Below are positions 13,201-26,400 of a stretch of 64,000 nucleotides of DNA, piece after piece (positions within the stretch are counted from its first letter, which is position 1; every line of letters starts with the position of its first letter). Source of the DNA: Apus apus (taxonomy: Eukaryota; Chordata; Aves; Apodiformes; Apodidae). The notes under the pieces are model-generated. The model had not been told where the DNA came from and did not search any database. It worked only from the letters and a program-made list of their open reading frames with translations. The DNA lies in assembly GCF_020740795.1 (NCBI RefSeq), contig NC_067289.1, positions 26,716,108 through 26,780,107 of the forward strand, read 5' to 3'. The position numbers and the translations under genes were made by a program.

Positions 13201-16200
13201 GCCCCATGTCTTCCCAGGCTTCCACCTGGGAGAATGGAGAGGAATAGCCTGGCACTGGCCCCTTGGCAGCTCATTCCACTCTGCCAAGGATCAACAGACT
13301 CATCAGGCTGAAAGCTACTTGGTTTTTCACTGCTTTTAAATTTCTGCCACTGGGCTAGTTTTCATCCATGTTAGTTCTCTGATCTGGTCCAAGCAAGACT
13401 ATAGGAATGCCAGGACCAATACTGGGGAAAAAGCATTAATATTTATCTGCAAGTAGAGAACAGGATGGAATCTCCAGCAGCAGTTTGCAGTCAGATCAGT
13501 TTAAGTCAACTGCTAAATTGCACCTTGAGGCTGTGAAGCTAACTATTGTGGTACTGGGCCTCTCCGTGCAGTCACATGAGTCAGGAGTCAGAAACATTAA
13601 AGTTTTATGTATGGCTGTTTTCATTAAGATAATTTTTTCCAATTCTATTAACTTAGTTTTTGTGAGTTTAAGATAAAATAAGGCAATGTTTGCTGCAGCT
13701 TGTTCCGCACAGGAGGTCTGAGCCCGGCCTAATTAAGAAGATGCTTTGTCAGGATAATGTTGCTGACCTTGGTGGAATTAATCTCCTTCATCTGAGTGTC
13801 AATGAGAGCCAGGTGGCTGGGGGGGTTTTGCTCTTGGCCTGTGCACTGCAGGAGTTCTGGAGACACCCTCAGTTCTTGCTCACAAGAGAAATCCCTGGAT
13901 GTGTTCAGTGGAAGTTGTTCCCGCTCTGTTCAGAAGGTGGGAGTGAAATCCAGGCTTTGTGGGGGTGGTGGGGAGATAAGGGTTGTGGTGTTCTCCAGTC
14001 GCTCTCTCTGCCCCTCTGCTGTCCTGGATGTCCCTCTGTGCTGCGTGGTGGGCATGGGGCAGGAATCCACGAGCAGTCCCTCCTCCCTGCTCAGCTGGTA
14101 GGCAATCATGGGGGAAAGAAGGCCGAGGCAGGCTTTTCCATTCGTTCTTGCCAAAGGAAAGGCAGGGGTGTACAGCATAGTTGGTGCCTGGATACCCTGA
14201 AGTGGGTCTCCTCTAAGTGCTGTCAGATGTTCCCTGCCCTGGGAAGGGACAGCCTCAAGCCATGGATCAGATGGGTCACACCTCAACTTGGGTTCCACAG
14301 TTAGGTTTGCTCATGGTTAAAATATGTATCAGCATTGGATTTAACACAGTCTGTGTGAGATGTGGGTTAGCAGCAGGATACTGCTTTGAAAACTGGCAAA
14401 AACTTAACAGTGATGGGGTTTTCTGCCTTGGTTTGGCTAATGTAGAGATGTCCTTTTTTTTAAATTCTTTTTGAGGTATCTCTCTGTTTCTGTTTTCCCT
14501 TCTGGACAACTAGCAGTCTGGGGTGATTTTTAGGAACCAAAAATGCACTTATAGGTGTGGTACTAAGTTTCTTTTAATAGTTTCAAGTATGATGTATGTG
14601 AATTGATTTTACTGTTGTGTGTTTCTTAACTCATTGGTAGCTAATCCTTACATCATTTAGAGCAGCTGGGAATAACTGGTTTTGAATTTAACTAGGTATC
14701 TTACTCTTCTTTGTGAGGGATTAAAAGATTTATTTAAATACTGAATATATTTTGAAATGTCAGTAAACCTCATAGCTTGATTGTGGCAAAGTAGGTTCTT
14801 TTAAATCATCGGTATGTGTCATAACACCACACCAACTTGTGCTTAAATGACTTGACATGGGACTCTCCTTAGCTCCTCTGGCTGTCATTACTGTATGACC
14901 TCATGCAGGTGCTTCAGCTGCTGTCACACCCTTGCCTTTTTGAGTAAAAGTATTGTATACTCTTGGAATATAATTATCTATAATAACTTGAAGCTACCTG
15001 ACCTGTCACAGTGAGTGTCATCTTAATACAATGAGGTTGTCATACCCAACTTCATCTTTGGATTCTGCTGGATTTACTGGATTTCAATCTCTTTAATTTA
15101 AGCGTAGAGCTCATCCTATAAATTTGACAACAGCATTGAAATGTGCTAAGCCTTGTTCTGTGTGCACGTACATGGGATACCATTGCTGTTTCTCCAGAAT
15201 TCCAGAGCTCTGGTTGCATGACTTGCATACTCAGAACCACAGTTCTGCTTGCAGGTAGAGTTCTGCTCATGGGCACAGCAGACACTAGGAATGCACCAGG
15301 GCTTGGTTTCTAGATTCAGATTATGATAAATCTGCTGCCAGCATTGATGGTCTGTACTTGGTGGTTATTTTCTCTGTTCTGCTTGAAATGGGATCTTTTT
15401 AATACTGCTGATGGGCTGTAGGAGTGATACTTCCTTGGTGGTCATACATTTTGGTGATACCTGTAATGATGAGGAGACAGGTGTTTTCAGAACTATTGCT
15501 AGTCTTTGAAAAGTAAAAACATGGGAGATTTAAGACAAAGACTTTTAAAAAAGTGATCTTTATTCTCTCAACTGTGCTGGTCATTATCCCTGACAACATG
15601 CATTTATGTCACATATACAGCAATCATTATAATGTAGGGACAGGAATGGAAAAAAAGACAGTAATGTTTAATTCTACATCATGTTCTAGGGCATATGATA
15701 CAAAGGGTTTGCTCCCAAGTTATTTTTTAGTTGGAGTGCTTCTACTCAAAAGGTATAGATATGCTCAGATGTATAGGTATACTTTGCAAGCATTATGCAA
15801 AGAAATGCAAAGTAGCATTTTTAATTTTTGCCAATTAGGTATTTGAGCTTTGCCTAATTATACTTCCCAATAATCCTAATACTTCAAAAAACTTCATAGT
15901 TCTGTTTTATACTGAGACTATATAATGAAATGATAGTTGGCCTGCAAAACGTGTGGAGGACAGGAAGGTTCGTGTTCTTGCCATAGAAGTTACTACTCTC
16001 AGCAGGTAGGTCAGAATGCTCTGCACACCCTGTTATCCTGTACTATCATGCTTCTTACTCCAAGAGCAAGCATTCCTTCTAATCCAGAGCTTAAAGGAAA
16101 AGGTTATTAGTCATTCATTCAGTGGCATACCTATTGATAAATATTTTTAGAAAGAAGCAAGAATCCACAGCATGGCTCAGAGACTTGTGAAATGACTAGC

Positions 16201-18289
16201 TACATGCACGCCCATGCCCGAGACACTTTTTAATTACATCAGTGGGAGTTGTGTCCAAGTTGAGCAACAGACTCTTAGCACTAATGGACTAGCTGTTGGG
16301 CTAGTGAATTTACTATTTTCAAAGCAGGAAAATTCATGTCCTGAGTAATACTGAAACCAAAACATCCAGGTACATAGCAGCTTTAAAAGCAGACATAAAA
16401 CTTTAGAAGATTTTTGTGGACGTAGCAAGAAAGTTTGGGCTAGTTCAGTGTTAAAGGAATTATTTTCTTTAATGCTCAACAGGTGTGTGTGGCATCTGAA
16501 ACACTGGATGTCTTTTTACCTGTGCTCTTTGCTGAAGGCAAAAGAGGGCTTTTCAATAATATTATGTGCTTCTCACAAACCATTTTGACTGGCACATTGC
16601 TGCTGCAGGCAGGTTCTGAGCATTTTTGGCTTTTGGGAATACTAGGGAAAAACAAAGACCACAGTCTGACCCTGAATGTACCGAGTATTAAGTAAACTTC
16701 AAGTGCATTATGAAAAATGTCTATTTGTAACTAATCTGCAGCTGGAATCTATTCCCTGTGAGGGCTCAAGATTTCCCCCCAGCTAGCAGCTGGGACAGAA
16801 CCAGCACTTAGACTGGACTGGCCGGTGGATTGGGTTACTGCTGCAGAGCACTGTGCTCATTTATAATGCTTATCTCTTATCCTAAAAGATTAGTTTGGAG
16901 AAGTATGGAAGGCTACTACCTTACTGTTTGAAGTTTCTGTGTTACGAAGAAATACCTTCACTCTGTGATGGTTTTAGTATAAATTTCTAATAATGCTGTT
17001 GTTGTTGTTTAAAGCAGGGGAGAAAAAAATCTGTGTGAATGTTTGGGAAATATATCCAAGTGGAGAAGAATCACAGCTTTAGCCCTCAACATTTAGGAGA
17101 ATTCTAATGATAAAGGTATGGCTTTTATATCCAGTAAGAGGTTTAAGAGGCATATGTTTGTCTTTCAAGTCTTGCCAACTGAAAATATGACTCAGACACA
17201 GAAGACTTAATCTGTAAAAATTTTCAGTCATTTACAGTTCAGGGAGAACATTCATTGAAGCCTGCTCAGAAGGCATGACTTCAAGTCAGCTGTACAAGGA
17301 ACAGTTTTGTACTACAAAATGTGATTTTATTGGAGAGAGGTTCTTAGTATCAAAGTGTTTTCATGCTGAAAATACTATGTTTTGCAAGCTGCAATTTTAG
17401 CCAATTTTTATAAATAACTTGATGTCATTTCAGAATTCCTCAAGGCTAACTACTGTGCAGTGTTGTGAAAAGTATGATTAAACCAATACCTTAAGTTCTG
17501 TGAATAAGTCTCTATATGCAGAGCTCTTTATTACGCAGTAACACTGGACGTTTTAAAATGTGTGGTCAATCTAATGCAACTGTGCTTCTGCTGTTGCTGC
17601 TGCTTTCAGACGTGGGTCACGACAGAGCTGACTCTCTGCACGTGCAGACTGAAACTCAGCATCACAGATGCATTCTCAGCCTGTGCTGACTCCAACAAAG
17701 TTTTGGTACCTAGAAAAAAAAGCCTGTCCAGATTCAGTGCTGAGGACTGTTGTCAACTAATTAACTTAAAAAAAGGGTTTTCTCCTTCCTTGCGTTCATG
17801 GATTAGGCATACAAGTGGAGTCTGTAGTATGAGGAGGAACTCCGTTACTGGTGATTTTAATCTGCTTCTGTAGATCTGGTCATAAGGCTTCCCTCAGAAT
17901 GATTTTGTTTGCAGTATGCCTGTCTCTGTTAATTTGGCTCAAAAGGTCTGTTTTTGTGACATTAGTCCATGTATACCGCCATGCTAAAAAAATGAAAGGC
18001 AGTAGGAAAAGGGCAAATAACTGATAAATTGCAGTAAAAGCTTATTAGAAACTATCAGTCTGCAGGTTTTAAATAAACTAAAAATACTGAGATTTAACAG
18101 GTGCACTAATGTTTTAATTTTAAACAAAATGCTTTAAGATTTTCATTTTAAAAAATTCCTCCGCATTGACTACATGGTATTTTCCTCTTGTCTAAGAATA
18201 ACACTAAAAAGTTTCACTTGGGTGGTCAGGGAACAGGAAAAAAAATGAGAGAAAGCCAGCTTGCAAGTCTCAGCTGGATGATCAGAGAA
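10217..18289. other. intergenic DNA, middle part
   Basis: No coding exon, RNA gene or clear mobile element was recognised. Notable composition includes two poly-A runs at about 12660-12707 and small GC- and CpG-richer patches at about 12850-12915 and 13050-13280. Overlapping open frames in the latter reflect base composition rather than a gene. Confidence 0.65.
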
Positions 18290-18905
18290 CCATTCGGGTG
18301 CTGCGGCAGAGCCCGAATTACCGAGTCCCGATCTCCCTGTGCCTGCGGGGCCGCTGCTCCGTCCCTGATGGTTCCTCCCGCAGGGCAGCGGGCGCAGCGC
18401 GGCAGGACCCGCCCGCGGGCAGCGGGGAGACCAGACCTCCCGCCGGGCCCCCGCGCCCTGCCCTGCCCCTGCCCCGCGCCCCTGCCCCGCGCCCCTGCCC
18501 CGCGCCCCTGCCCCGCGCCCTGCCCCGCGCCCCTGCCCCGCGCCCCTGCCCCGCGCCCTGCCCCGCGCCCCTGCCCCGCGCCCCTGCCCCGCGCCCTGCC
18601 CCGCGCCCCTGCCCCGCGCCCTGCCCCGCGCTGCCCCGCGCCCTGCCCCGCGCCCCTGCCCCGCGCCCTGCCCCGCGCCCCGCCGCTCTCTGGCAAACGC
18701 TCAGGCCCCGCACTGGTGGCCCCGCCGAGGTGGTCCCGGCAGCAGCCGCGGGCGCGGGGAGGTGCGGGCTGCAGCAGGGCGCCCCAGGCACCCCCCGCGG
18801 GGCTCTGCCCGCCCGGCCCTCCCCGGTAATGGTGCCGGTTCGTTGGTGTGTCTGAAGGGCAGAAATGGAACCGCGGAGGCCGGTGGGGGTTGCAGTCTGG
18901 TCACA
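18290..18905. promoter_or_regulatory. isolated CpG island in the TM4SF4-TM4SF1 interval
   Basis: About 600 bp is strongly GC- and CpG-rich, in contrast to AT-rich flanks. It begins near GGTGCTGCGGCAGAG and fades near GCGGAGGCCGG. It is about 9.7 kb upstream of the TM4SF1 ATG and about 15.6 kb upstream of the TM4SF4 ATG. It could be a distal promoter or first noncoding exon (CCCCG|GTAATG at about 18825 could act as a donor), an enhancer, or simply GC-rich minisatellite DNA. No coding sequence is supported: the long frames on both strands are Pro/Ala or Gly/Arg repeats made by the tandem array. Confidence 0.6.
18470..18681. repeat. GC-rich minisatellite, 17 units of 10-13 bp
   Basis: The unit is TGCCCCGCGCCCC (13 bp), with 12-bp variants (6 of 17) and one 10-bp unit. 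The order is 13-13-13-12, 13-13-12, 13-13-12, 13-12, 10-12, 13-12, 13, so there is a 38-bp higher-order period in the middle. Each unit carries two CpGs. The minus strand is a run of G4 and G3 tracts and has G-quadruplex potential. Confidence 0.95.
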
Positions 18906-21324
18906 GCCAGTTAGGGCCGTGCGTAGCAAGGTCCTGTAGCCAGGAGTCATCTTCATCTGGTGTCCAGTGCCAGCCTGGCTGAAGGGAGGTGAAGAAAGTC
19001 CTGTGAGCACAGGGATTGCTCTGGTAGACATTCCCATGTGTGTAAGTACCAGGCTGTGTTAGTCTGCTTTTGTTTACTTTAGATAGTTGTGTTTACTTTA
19101 ATTTGTTGGCAGGATTGTGTTTGAACTTAACCAAATATTAGTTCTAAAGGTGAAATGCCTTATTGCCACAAGCGTTACGTGGCTGTGAGAGGACTTTGGC
19201 TCCATCCAGTACTTTGTCTTTAGTATGATAGCATCTGTCATTTCCAGGTCTGCGTCTGGAGCTTGGTGTGTCATGTTTCTTTCAGATTATGGTTTATACT
19301 ACCAATTTGGAGTTACTTTCTCCAGCTCTGTGCTAGTGTGAGGAGTCCAGACTAATCCAGCCTGTTGGTTCAATAAAGCAAGTAAGGATTAGGATTGTGT
19401 TTTTGTCATTTCCCTGCACAGAGATGTCCTCTGGTTCCAGTAGGACAGTTCACAAGACAGGATGAGTTATGTCTTCTAGGTATATAGTGTTTATTTGTAA
19501 CTCAGCTAGAATTTTTATGTGTGCTAAACCTGGTTATTTTCTGCATTTCAGAGCAGTAAGAAATCTAGTTCTGAAAATGTCTCGCAGTTAGATCTGAGTG
19601 GATCCTCAAGGCGATGCCTGCTCTTTCATCAGGTGCAGCTGCACGGGCTTTGGCACAGGAGCGATTCCACATGGCTGAGGATTTACGCTGCAAGTGAGAA
19701 AACATTTCCTAATGTAACATCTTCTAGTATGTGTTAAGATTCTTTGAGAAGATGATCAGAAAGTCCACACTGTACTATGGGTACAGGATAGAATAGTGAA
19801 TTTTCAGATTTTTTTACGAGACGCATTTCCTGTTCTTGTTCTGTCTGACTGAAGGAACTCATTTTTGTTTTACACAAAGCCTTCCTTGTGCAACAGGATA
19901 ACAGGGGTGGAGTGCCAGCCTCTTGCCCATGTTCTCACTCTGCGTAGCAGATGAGATTCCAGGAGAGGACTGACTGATGTGTGTGTTGGCCCAGCCCAGG
20001 GGTTGTCATGTGTCTCCAGGAGCCTCAGCATGTCAGCCTGTGTCTGTGCAGCACTGTGCATATACAGTGCTGGTGAAGTTACATTTAAGGTGCTGGGGGT
20101 GTAGTGGAGCCTTTTTTCTTTAAGGCAAGGAAGACAGAAATGTCTTCATGACTTCTAAGATACTTAAAAGTGACTCCTTGAGTAGTGAAAAGTTGTATCG
20201 GCCTGAAAACTGTGCACCCTGACACCCATATGTATACAACTCTTGTGTGAAACCAGTGGTGATAACTTTTCCTTTTGCTTTTTGCAAACATGATGCACAA
20301 AAGTTCTTTCAGTTCTTTGCAAGATGTGCTTTTTAAGTCTAGATCTTCATTTTATTTTGGGATAAAAGTAGAAGTGTATTATGTTTCTGGGATTGCTGCT
20401 TTAGAATCTTTGCACCATTTAAGCACCCACATGGGAATAGGATTTGCTGTTACTTATTTTTCACAATGGAAAAATTCTTGTCATTCAGTTTCTGTGAGAA
20501 GCTCTTTGGAAGGTTTCTGTCTCTATGTCTTCCCCTTTTCTTTCTCTGTTTGCCCCCCTTTTACAGAGTTAAATGGGTGGACTGAAAAGTGTAGCAGATT
20601 GTATGGCTCACTTTTAATCAAATATAATTATTGGTAGGGTTTGCTTTTTTAAAAATCTGATAGCAACAGGAATTACTGCATTTAAATATCAAATGCAGCA
20701 GAAATGTAATCAATGTAGGCTTGGCATAGACAGCAAAATACTTATGAAAGAAAATTGCACATCTAGACCTCTAAAAGCTGTGCTCTCCCAGAGGAAAATT
20801 TGAGCAGGAAAGTCCTTTCCAGTGATTGTGCATGTTTTTATTCTGTTTGGTTACTGCTGTGGAATGTGCTAGTGATAAATAGAAAGTGAGAGGAATGAGA
20901 GGAGGATGAGCTGAAGCTGTTTGAGGAACTGTATTCCTTCCTCACTTAGACTGCCAGGTGGAGTCTGTAACCATTTCTGTCACGCTTTTTGTGCTCTCCT
21001 TAGCTGTCTCACATCTCTTTTAGTTTAGTATGCCTGGTGGCAGTCCCTGCTGATGGAAGATGAGAGCTAACACAGTTAAACAGTTAAAAAAATATGTAGC
21101 CAAAGCAGGTAGGGTGAAGAGTTGGATTAAGCTTAGTCTGCTTTTTGTACATCTGTTTGATTCACTGCAGTAGTTGTCTTCCTGTTTTCTTCCCTTTGGG
21201 ATGCTCTTAAGGGCTACAGGGAACACCCTTTTCCTTCTACAACTCTTGTTGTGTCATACATAAGCACATATCTTTCCTGTAGAGTCTGGAGATGTGTTTT
21301 CATCAGCTGTGTTTCAGATGTGGT

Positions 21325-21443
21325 TCTGGGGCCTTGAGCAGCCTGATCTAGTGGGAGGTGTCCCTGCCCATGCAGGGGGGTTGGAAGTAGGTGATCTTTA
21401 AGGTCCCTTCCAACCCAAACCATTCTGTGATTCTGTGATTCAT
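21325..21443 (+). repeat. CR1 LINE 3'-end fragment
   Basis: The CR1 3' end is recognisable: CTTGAGCAGCCTGATCTAGT, GGGGGGTTGGAAGTAGGTGA, AGGTCCCTTCCAACCC and the tail CATTCTGTGATTCTGTGATTC. About 120 bp remains. Confidence 0.88.
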
Positions 21444-24400
21444 TAGAACATAGAAGCTGAAGAATAGGTCAATATGGGATGGGCAAGTGAGTTTCTGCCT
21501 CTTTAGCCTCTCTTTCCAGACATTGACAAGCCCGTGACTTCACTATCCTCAAGGTGTCTGCATTTAACTTCTACAAGGAAAAATAATCAGTCACCTGAAG
21601 TTAAATTTTAAAAAATTTGCACAAAGGCAGCCTGTGTGCAAAACAGCAGTCTTCCTATGAAGTGTCAGAAAATGTTTTGCGAGATTTGTTGCGTTATGTG
21701 CACTCTGCCTCATCACAGAACTCCTCTTACTCTTTTTAATAGTGCTACTAAATATGTTGGAGTTTGGGATGAAATCCTCAACAAGCCATAGCTGAAGCCT
21801 GGCTTTGCTTGAACTCTTCCAAGAGAGGGGTAATCTTAATGTTTGAAAAGTAAACAGGCCAAGAGTTTCTGGTACACAGACACAGCAGCAGATGTGACTG
21901 TGAGGACCAGGTATCCAGCAGTTCTTGGCACTGCCTGTACTTGGCAGAAAAGTTGTGGTGCTGTACTGTCATACCTGCCTGCTGTTCTCAGGCCTGTTGG
22001 TAAAGGAGTATTTTGCTTGCTTAGCACATAATCTGAAATAAAATAAATTTGCTATGAGGAGGAGTAGAAACTCCGTCCTGCCATGGTATTGTTTTATATT
22101 CATTGCATGTTAATGATAGGCTGGATTACTCAACAACCCACTTACAAAGTCTGCATAGGGAGGACTGTGTAATGACTTTGCCATAGTTCCACAGGACACA
22201 TTTTCATTTTCCTTCAGCCTTTTGTATGTCCTTGAGCAGCACTCAGTTAGTAGGCCCTGTGGCTTCAGCTTAGGGCAGAATGCAATCAAACAAAATCTTA
22301 CGAGTCAGTGTCAAGTAGTACAAGAAAAACCCCAAGATGTTTTGTCTGACAGGAAAATGCTCTTGTGGCTGCAGTTTACTCACAGATAGTGCCTGGCTTT
22401 TTGAAGCAGAGTGTGACCACACTCAGCTCAGATACCTGGGAAGGGCTGAGTGGGTTTTTGTTTGGTTGGTTTTGGGTTTTTTTGTCCTCACCTCTAGAGG
22501 AAGCTTCCCGTATTTTATTTTTGTTTTGTTTCCTTTGTGCTTGTGGAGAGTGAAGAGCAGTACTGCTTGTCTGCTGAGAAGATCTGAAAAGAAGAAACTT
22601 GGTTTACTTCTGTTTTTAACTTTCCATATAGTAGTGCTCTTCCTGGGAGAGCTCTCTTTTGGAACTAGCACCGGAACCAAACCCAGCCCTGCTGAAGCCT
22701 TCAGGGTTTGACTCCTAATTCAGGAACTTAGTCTTTCTCCGCCTTCCAAGCCAAGTTGCAGTTCATTAAAGTGGCACCACATATGAGTTAGAAGGACCTT
22801 ATTAAAGGAGCAGCCACAGCAAAGTGCTGTCTGTAGTCTCAGTTGCGTTGTTCAAGTATGTTTCCTTAAAAGAAGACCAAGAATTAATTGAGATGTGATC
22901 GGCATTAAATGTTATTTTCTTTTCCTTTTCTCCATTAAATATTGCTCAGATTAAAAGGGATTTCTCTAGTCTGACTTTGTCTTTAACTGTAGTTTTTAAT
23001 TGGTTTCTTGTTTGGGGTTTTTTGGTTTTTTTTAATTAACATTCAGCTATTAAAAATGTGTGCTGCATTTGTATATAATTTTTGAGGTCTTAGTGTGCCC
23101 AGTGGAGGAACGTGACCATGAAATAGTTGACTATATGATTGATGGCTGTCTTAAGGACCAGCTGGTAGCAAAAAATTTGATGCACTGAGTATATATTGAT
23201 AAATGAACTCCAGAGTTTTTACTGTTACTGACAGCAAAGCCTGGTGGAAGGGCAGGGCTGCTGTTTAGGAAGCATCTCTTAAGTCTTATGGCCATGTCTG
23301 ATTTGCTCTCCTGATTGTGATGTGTGATCTAGTTACTACTGATGCTAAAAGATGTGCAAGCAAATACAGCATGTTACAGTATCAGCCATGATAACACTGA
23401 AGGCACGTTAATTTTAAACACGGAATTCCCTGTGTTACTGCTGTGGAATTAATACACAGACTGTTCCTAGCCAAGCAGTGGTTGTGGCATCCCTCAGCAA
23501 GAATAACATCTCACGTTTTTAACTGGCATGAGCTAGGGACAAGACTGCATGAGCAGTGCATGAAGCATATGCTAATGGAACAAAATGGGCAATTAAATTT
23601 GTATCCTTTCTTTTGGGCCTACAGATCTAAAATATATTGTATGATTGATGTAATCTTTTTGGCTAGTTGAGAGGTAAGTAGAAAACTCCTGACGGGATCT
23701 CTCTATGAGAAACACAGAGATGGTTAACGATTGACTTTTGCGCCATGAGAGCCGAAGTCATAATTGTGGTATTTTTTGTTCAGTGTTCTCTGAAGTGTCA
23801 GGATGGGGTGACTGGCTGGATGTCTTGCAGCCGGGGAGGGGAGTCAAGACGTGGCTCACATGCAGCCTGAGGACAGTCTGGTCACCATGCAGTGCTGTGC
23901 AGGGGTGGGTGTGCAAGGCTGCCCCACGCTGCTGGTGCCAGCAGCCGTTCCCTGCAGGCACAGCTGAACAGGGGAGGCTTGTAGGACAGTGGTGATCATG
24001 CTTCCTGCTCCCTTAACTTCTGCAGGAATGCTACGATTTTAGGGATTGACTCAAAATGCAGAATGCAAGCCTGTGTGTAAATACTACAGTCCAAGGGGAA
24101 CAAACTTCGTTGGTCGTTTTGCATGGCCAAAGCTTCATCCACAGGCTGTGGCAGAAGTGGTATTTGTCTTATGTCCTACTTTTATCATAATAACATTGTT
24201 GCAAGAATTAAGGAATGCAGGCTACTTCACGGGTTTCATATGTCACCAGAAAACAGTGTTTTGAAGTGGTTTGTTTTCTTGTGGAGTGACGTTACAGTAG
24301 CTTTGCAAGTCCAGGGTCAGTCATAGTTGTTCTGAAACAAGGTTTATGGTCTCTTGTTTAGAGAGAGGAATTTCTATACACTCATATTTAGTGGTAGCTC

Positions 24401-26282
24401 TGCCCTGATTTTAAGCTTTTGAATCTCCCAGCTGGTTGTTAAGTGTCAAAACTACTTTTGTTGCATCATTGCTGACTCCTTCTTAGGTCAACATTGTTAC
24501 TCATAAATCTTCTCTCTATGTGTCAGTGTGTTGTGAGCACTCTCTTCAAGCTGACTTCTGCAGCTGAGATCAGTTTTCTTTCTCAAAGTGATGGCACAGA
24601 GAGCAGGCGAGTACCTGTATGTTACAGCTGTGTAAGGATCCACTGGTTTTGTGTTCAGGGAGCTGTCTGATGGGAATGGGTGGTTGCTCCTCCTCAGAAG
24701 TAGCTCATTAGTTCATCTGAGGAGCTGTCATGTAACAGTGATCTGGAAACTTTCTTCTGGCTGTGGTCTGGAGGCCATAGACATCAAGGACTTCAGGGGA
24801 GCAGATTCCCCTTGTAACTGTCCAGGTGGAGTGTGCTGATGGACGTCACCTGTGAGGTGGTGTGCATGAGGACAGTCGCAGCTGCAGCTTGGTGACTTGT
24901 GGATGATGGGTTGGAAACGTAAGCAATGCCTCACTTGAACACTGAGAAGTGGAGGGTAGCATGGACAGGTGTTTCTGCATTTGGTCAAAGGGAAGTCATG
25001 AGCATTCCTAAGGTCACTGGGATCTCTGTCTGGACAGCTGGCCAAGAGGCTTCCCTTGGTTTAGCTCACAGGTGACTGCATGTTCATCTGAGATTCCCAG
25101 CAATCATCTGAACTAGTATTTGCTTCTGTGAGCAGCAGAGGAGTACAAGTGAGCTCACAACCTGTGTCCATGCACGTGTGCTGTGTGGCCCAGTCCATCC
25201 AAACATGTCCGTGCAGCCCATGCTGTGATTTCCCAGGCTGTGTCTCATCTCCAGATGCTGTGCATTTACCACACCCTGCCAGTGCTTCCTCGAGAGTCAC
25301 TTCCCTCCCCTTAACCTTGTGCCAGTGTTGGGTGGGACCAGGACCTCTGGAAGAGAAGTTATAATGAGAACCTCTCTGGTAGGAGTTGTAGCATAGGGTG
25401 TCCAAATGGCAATGACATCAGTAAAACCCCCTTGATTCACATCAACTAGTTTTTATAATGTAAAACATTTTTGTTTTCTTCAAGGCTTTTTGTAGGGTTT
25501 TTTAGATTGTTTTCAAGGTAATTGGAAGACGTTTGTCATGTGTCTGTTTCAGATCACTATTGTGTCTTATCAGACCACATATAAAGGTGACTATAAGGCA
25601 GCATAAAGCAGTAAGACTGACCATTTGGAGCATTAGATTAAACTATTGGAAATAAACACATGATGCTTTTCAGCAGAGCAACATCTTTCTTTTCCATCTT
25701 TCTGGCACCTTTATTTTAAATCAGGAGATTGCCTGTATTTGCTCAGAAAACACTGATGGCAGAAAGAGCTATTAGGGTAGCTGAGCTATCAATATCTCAT
25801 TTCTGTGAAGGGAGTAGGAGTCAGACTGTCCCAACCATGTGCCAGGGAGCCAAGGAGAGTGTTCTGTGGCATCCTCCAAGCACAGGAGCCTCAAGAGACT
25901 CGATCCTTGGAGCCCATGTGATATTGGACTTGGACACTTCAGTGCTTGGACAAGGCACCTAATTTTAGCCACTTCTCTGGTGTGAAAGGTCAGTGTCCTG
26001 CCCCATGTACCACTGTTCTGCTGACAAACTTTATAGTGCAAAACTGATGAACTGGGGATACAAGCCAGTTGCTGTAGTTGGTTATAAACCAGCCCCCTTT
26101 CGGCAGGAGAGGATATGGAGGTCTTTCTTTCACAGTGGCCCTACCTGCTGGACCATAGAGCGGGCTATCCAAGTGGCTTCCCTGCCCTTTGGATTGTCTT
26201 GTCCTTCCTGAGCTGCGTTGCAGTGGGTGCTTCTCAGCCAGAGCCAAGGACTAGACCTACAGCCTGAAGTTAGGCCTTAGCC

Positions 26283-26400
26283 TAGAATCACAGAATGTTA
26301 GGGATTGGAAAGGGACCTCCAAAGATCATCAAGTCCCACCCCACTGCCAGAGCAGGACCCAAAACTAGCGCAGATCACTCAGAAAGGCATCTGGAATTAG
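26283..26400 (-). repeat. CR1 LINE 3'-end fragment
   Basis: Read on the plus strand it starts TAGAATCACAGAATGTTAGG and continues GGGACCTCCAAAGATCATC and CCACTGCCAGAGCAGGACC. This is the reverse complement of the CR1 3' end. It is closely similar in layout to the end of the larger copy at 9317. Confidence 0.88.

Noticed and set aside
13030-13339. Several mutually overlapping open frames of 70-99 codons on both strands
   Set aside because: They are caused by a local GC-rich patch with few stops; none resembles a protein family.
18188-19037. Long overlapping open frames on both strands (up to 239 codons) rich in Pro/Ala or Gly/Arg
   Set aside because: They are translations of the GC-rich tandem array, open on both strands because the unit lacks stops. 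There is no domain and no supporting splice structure.
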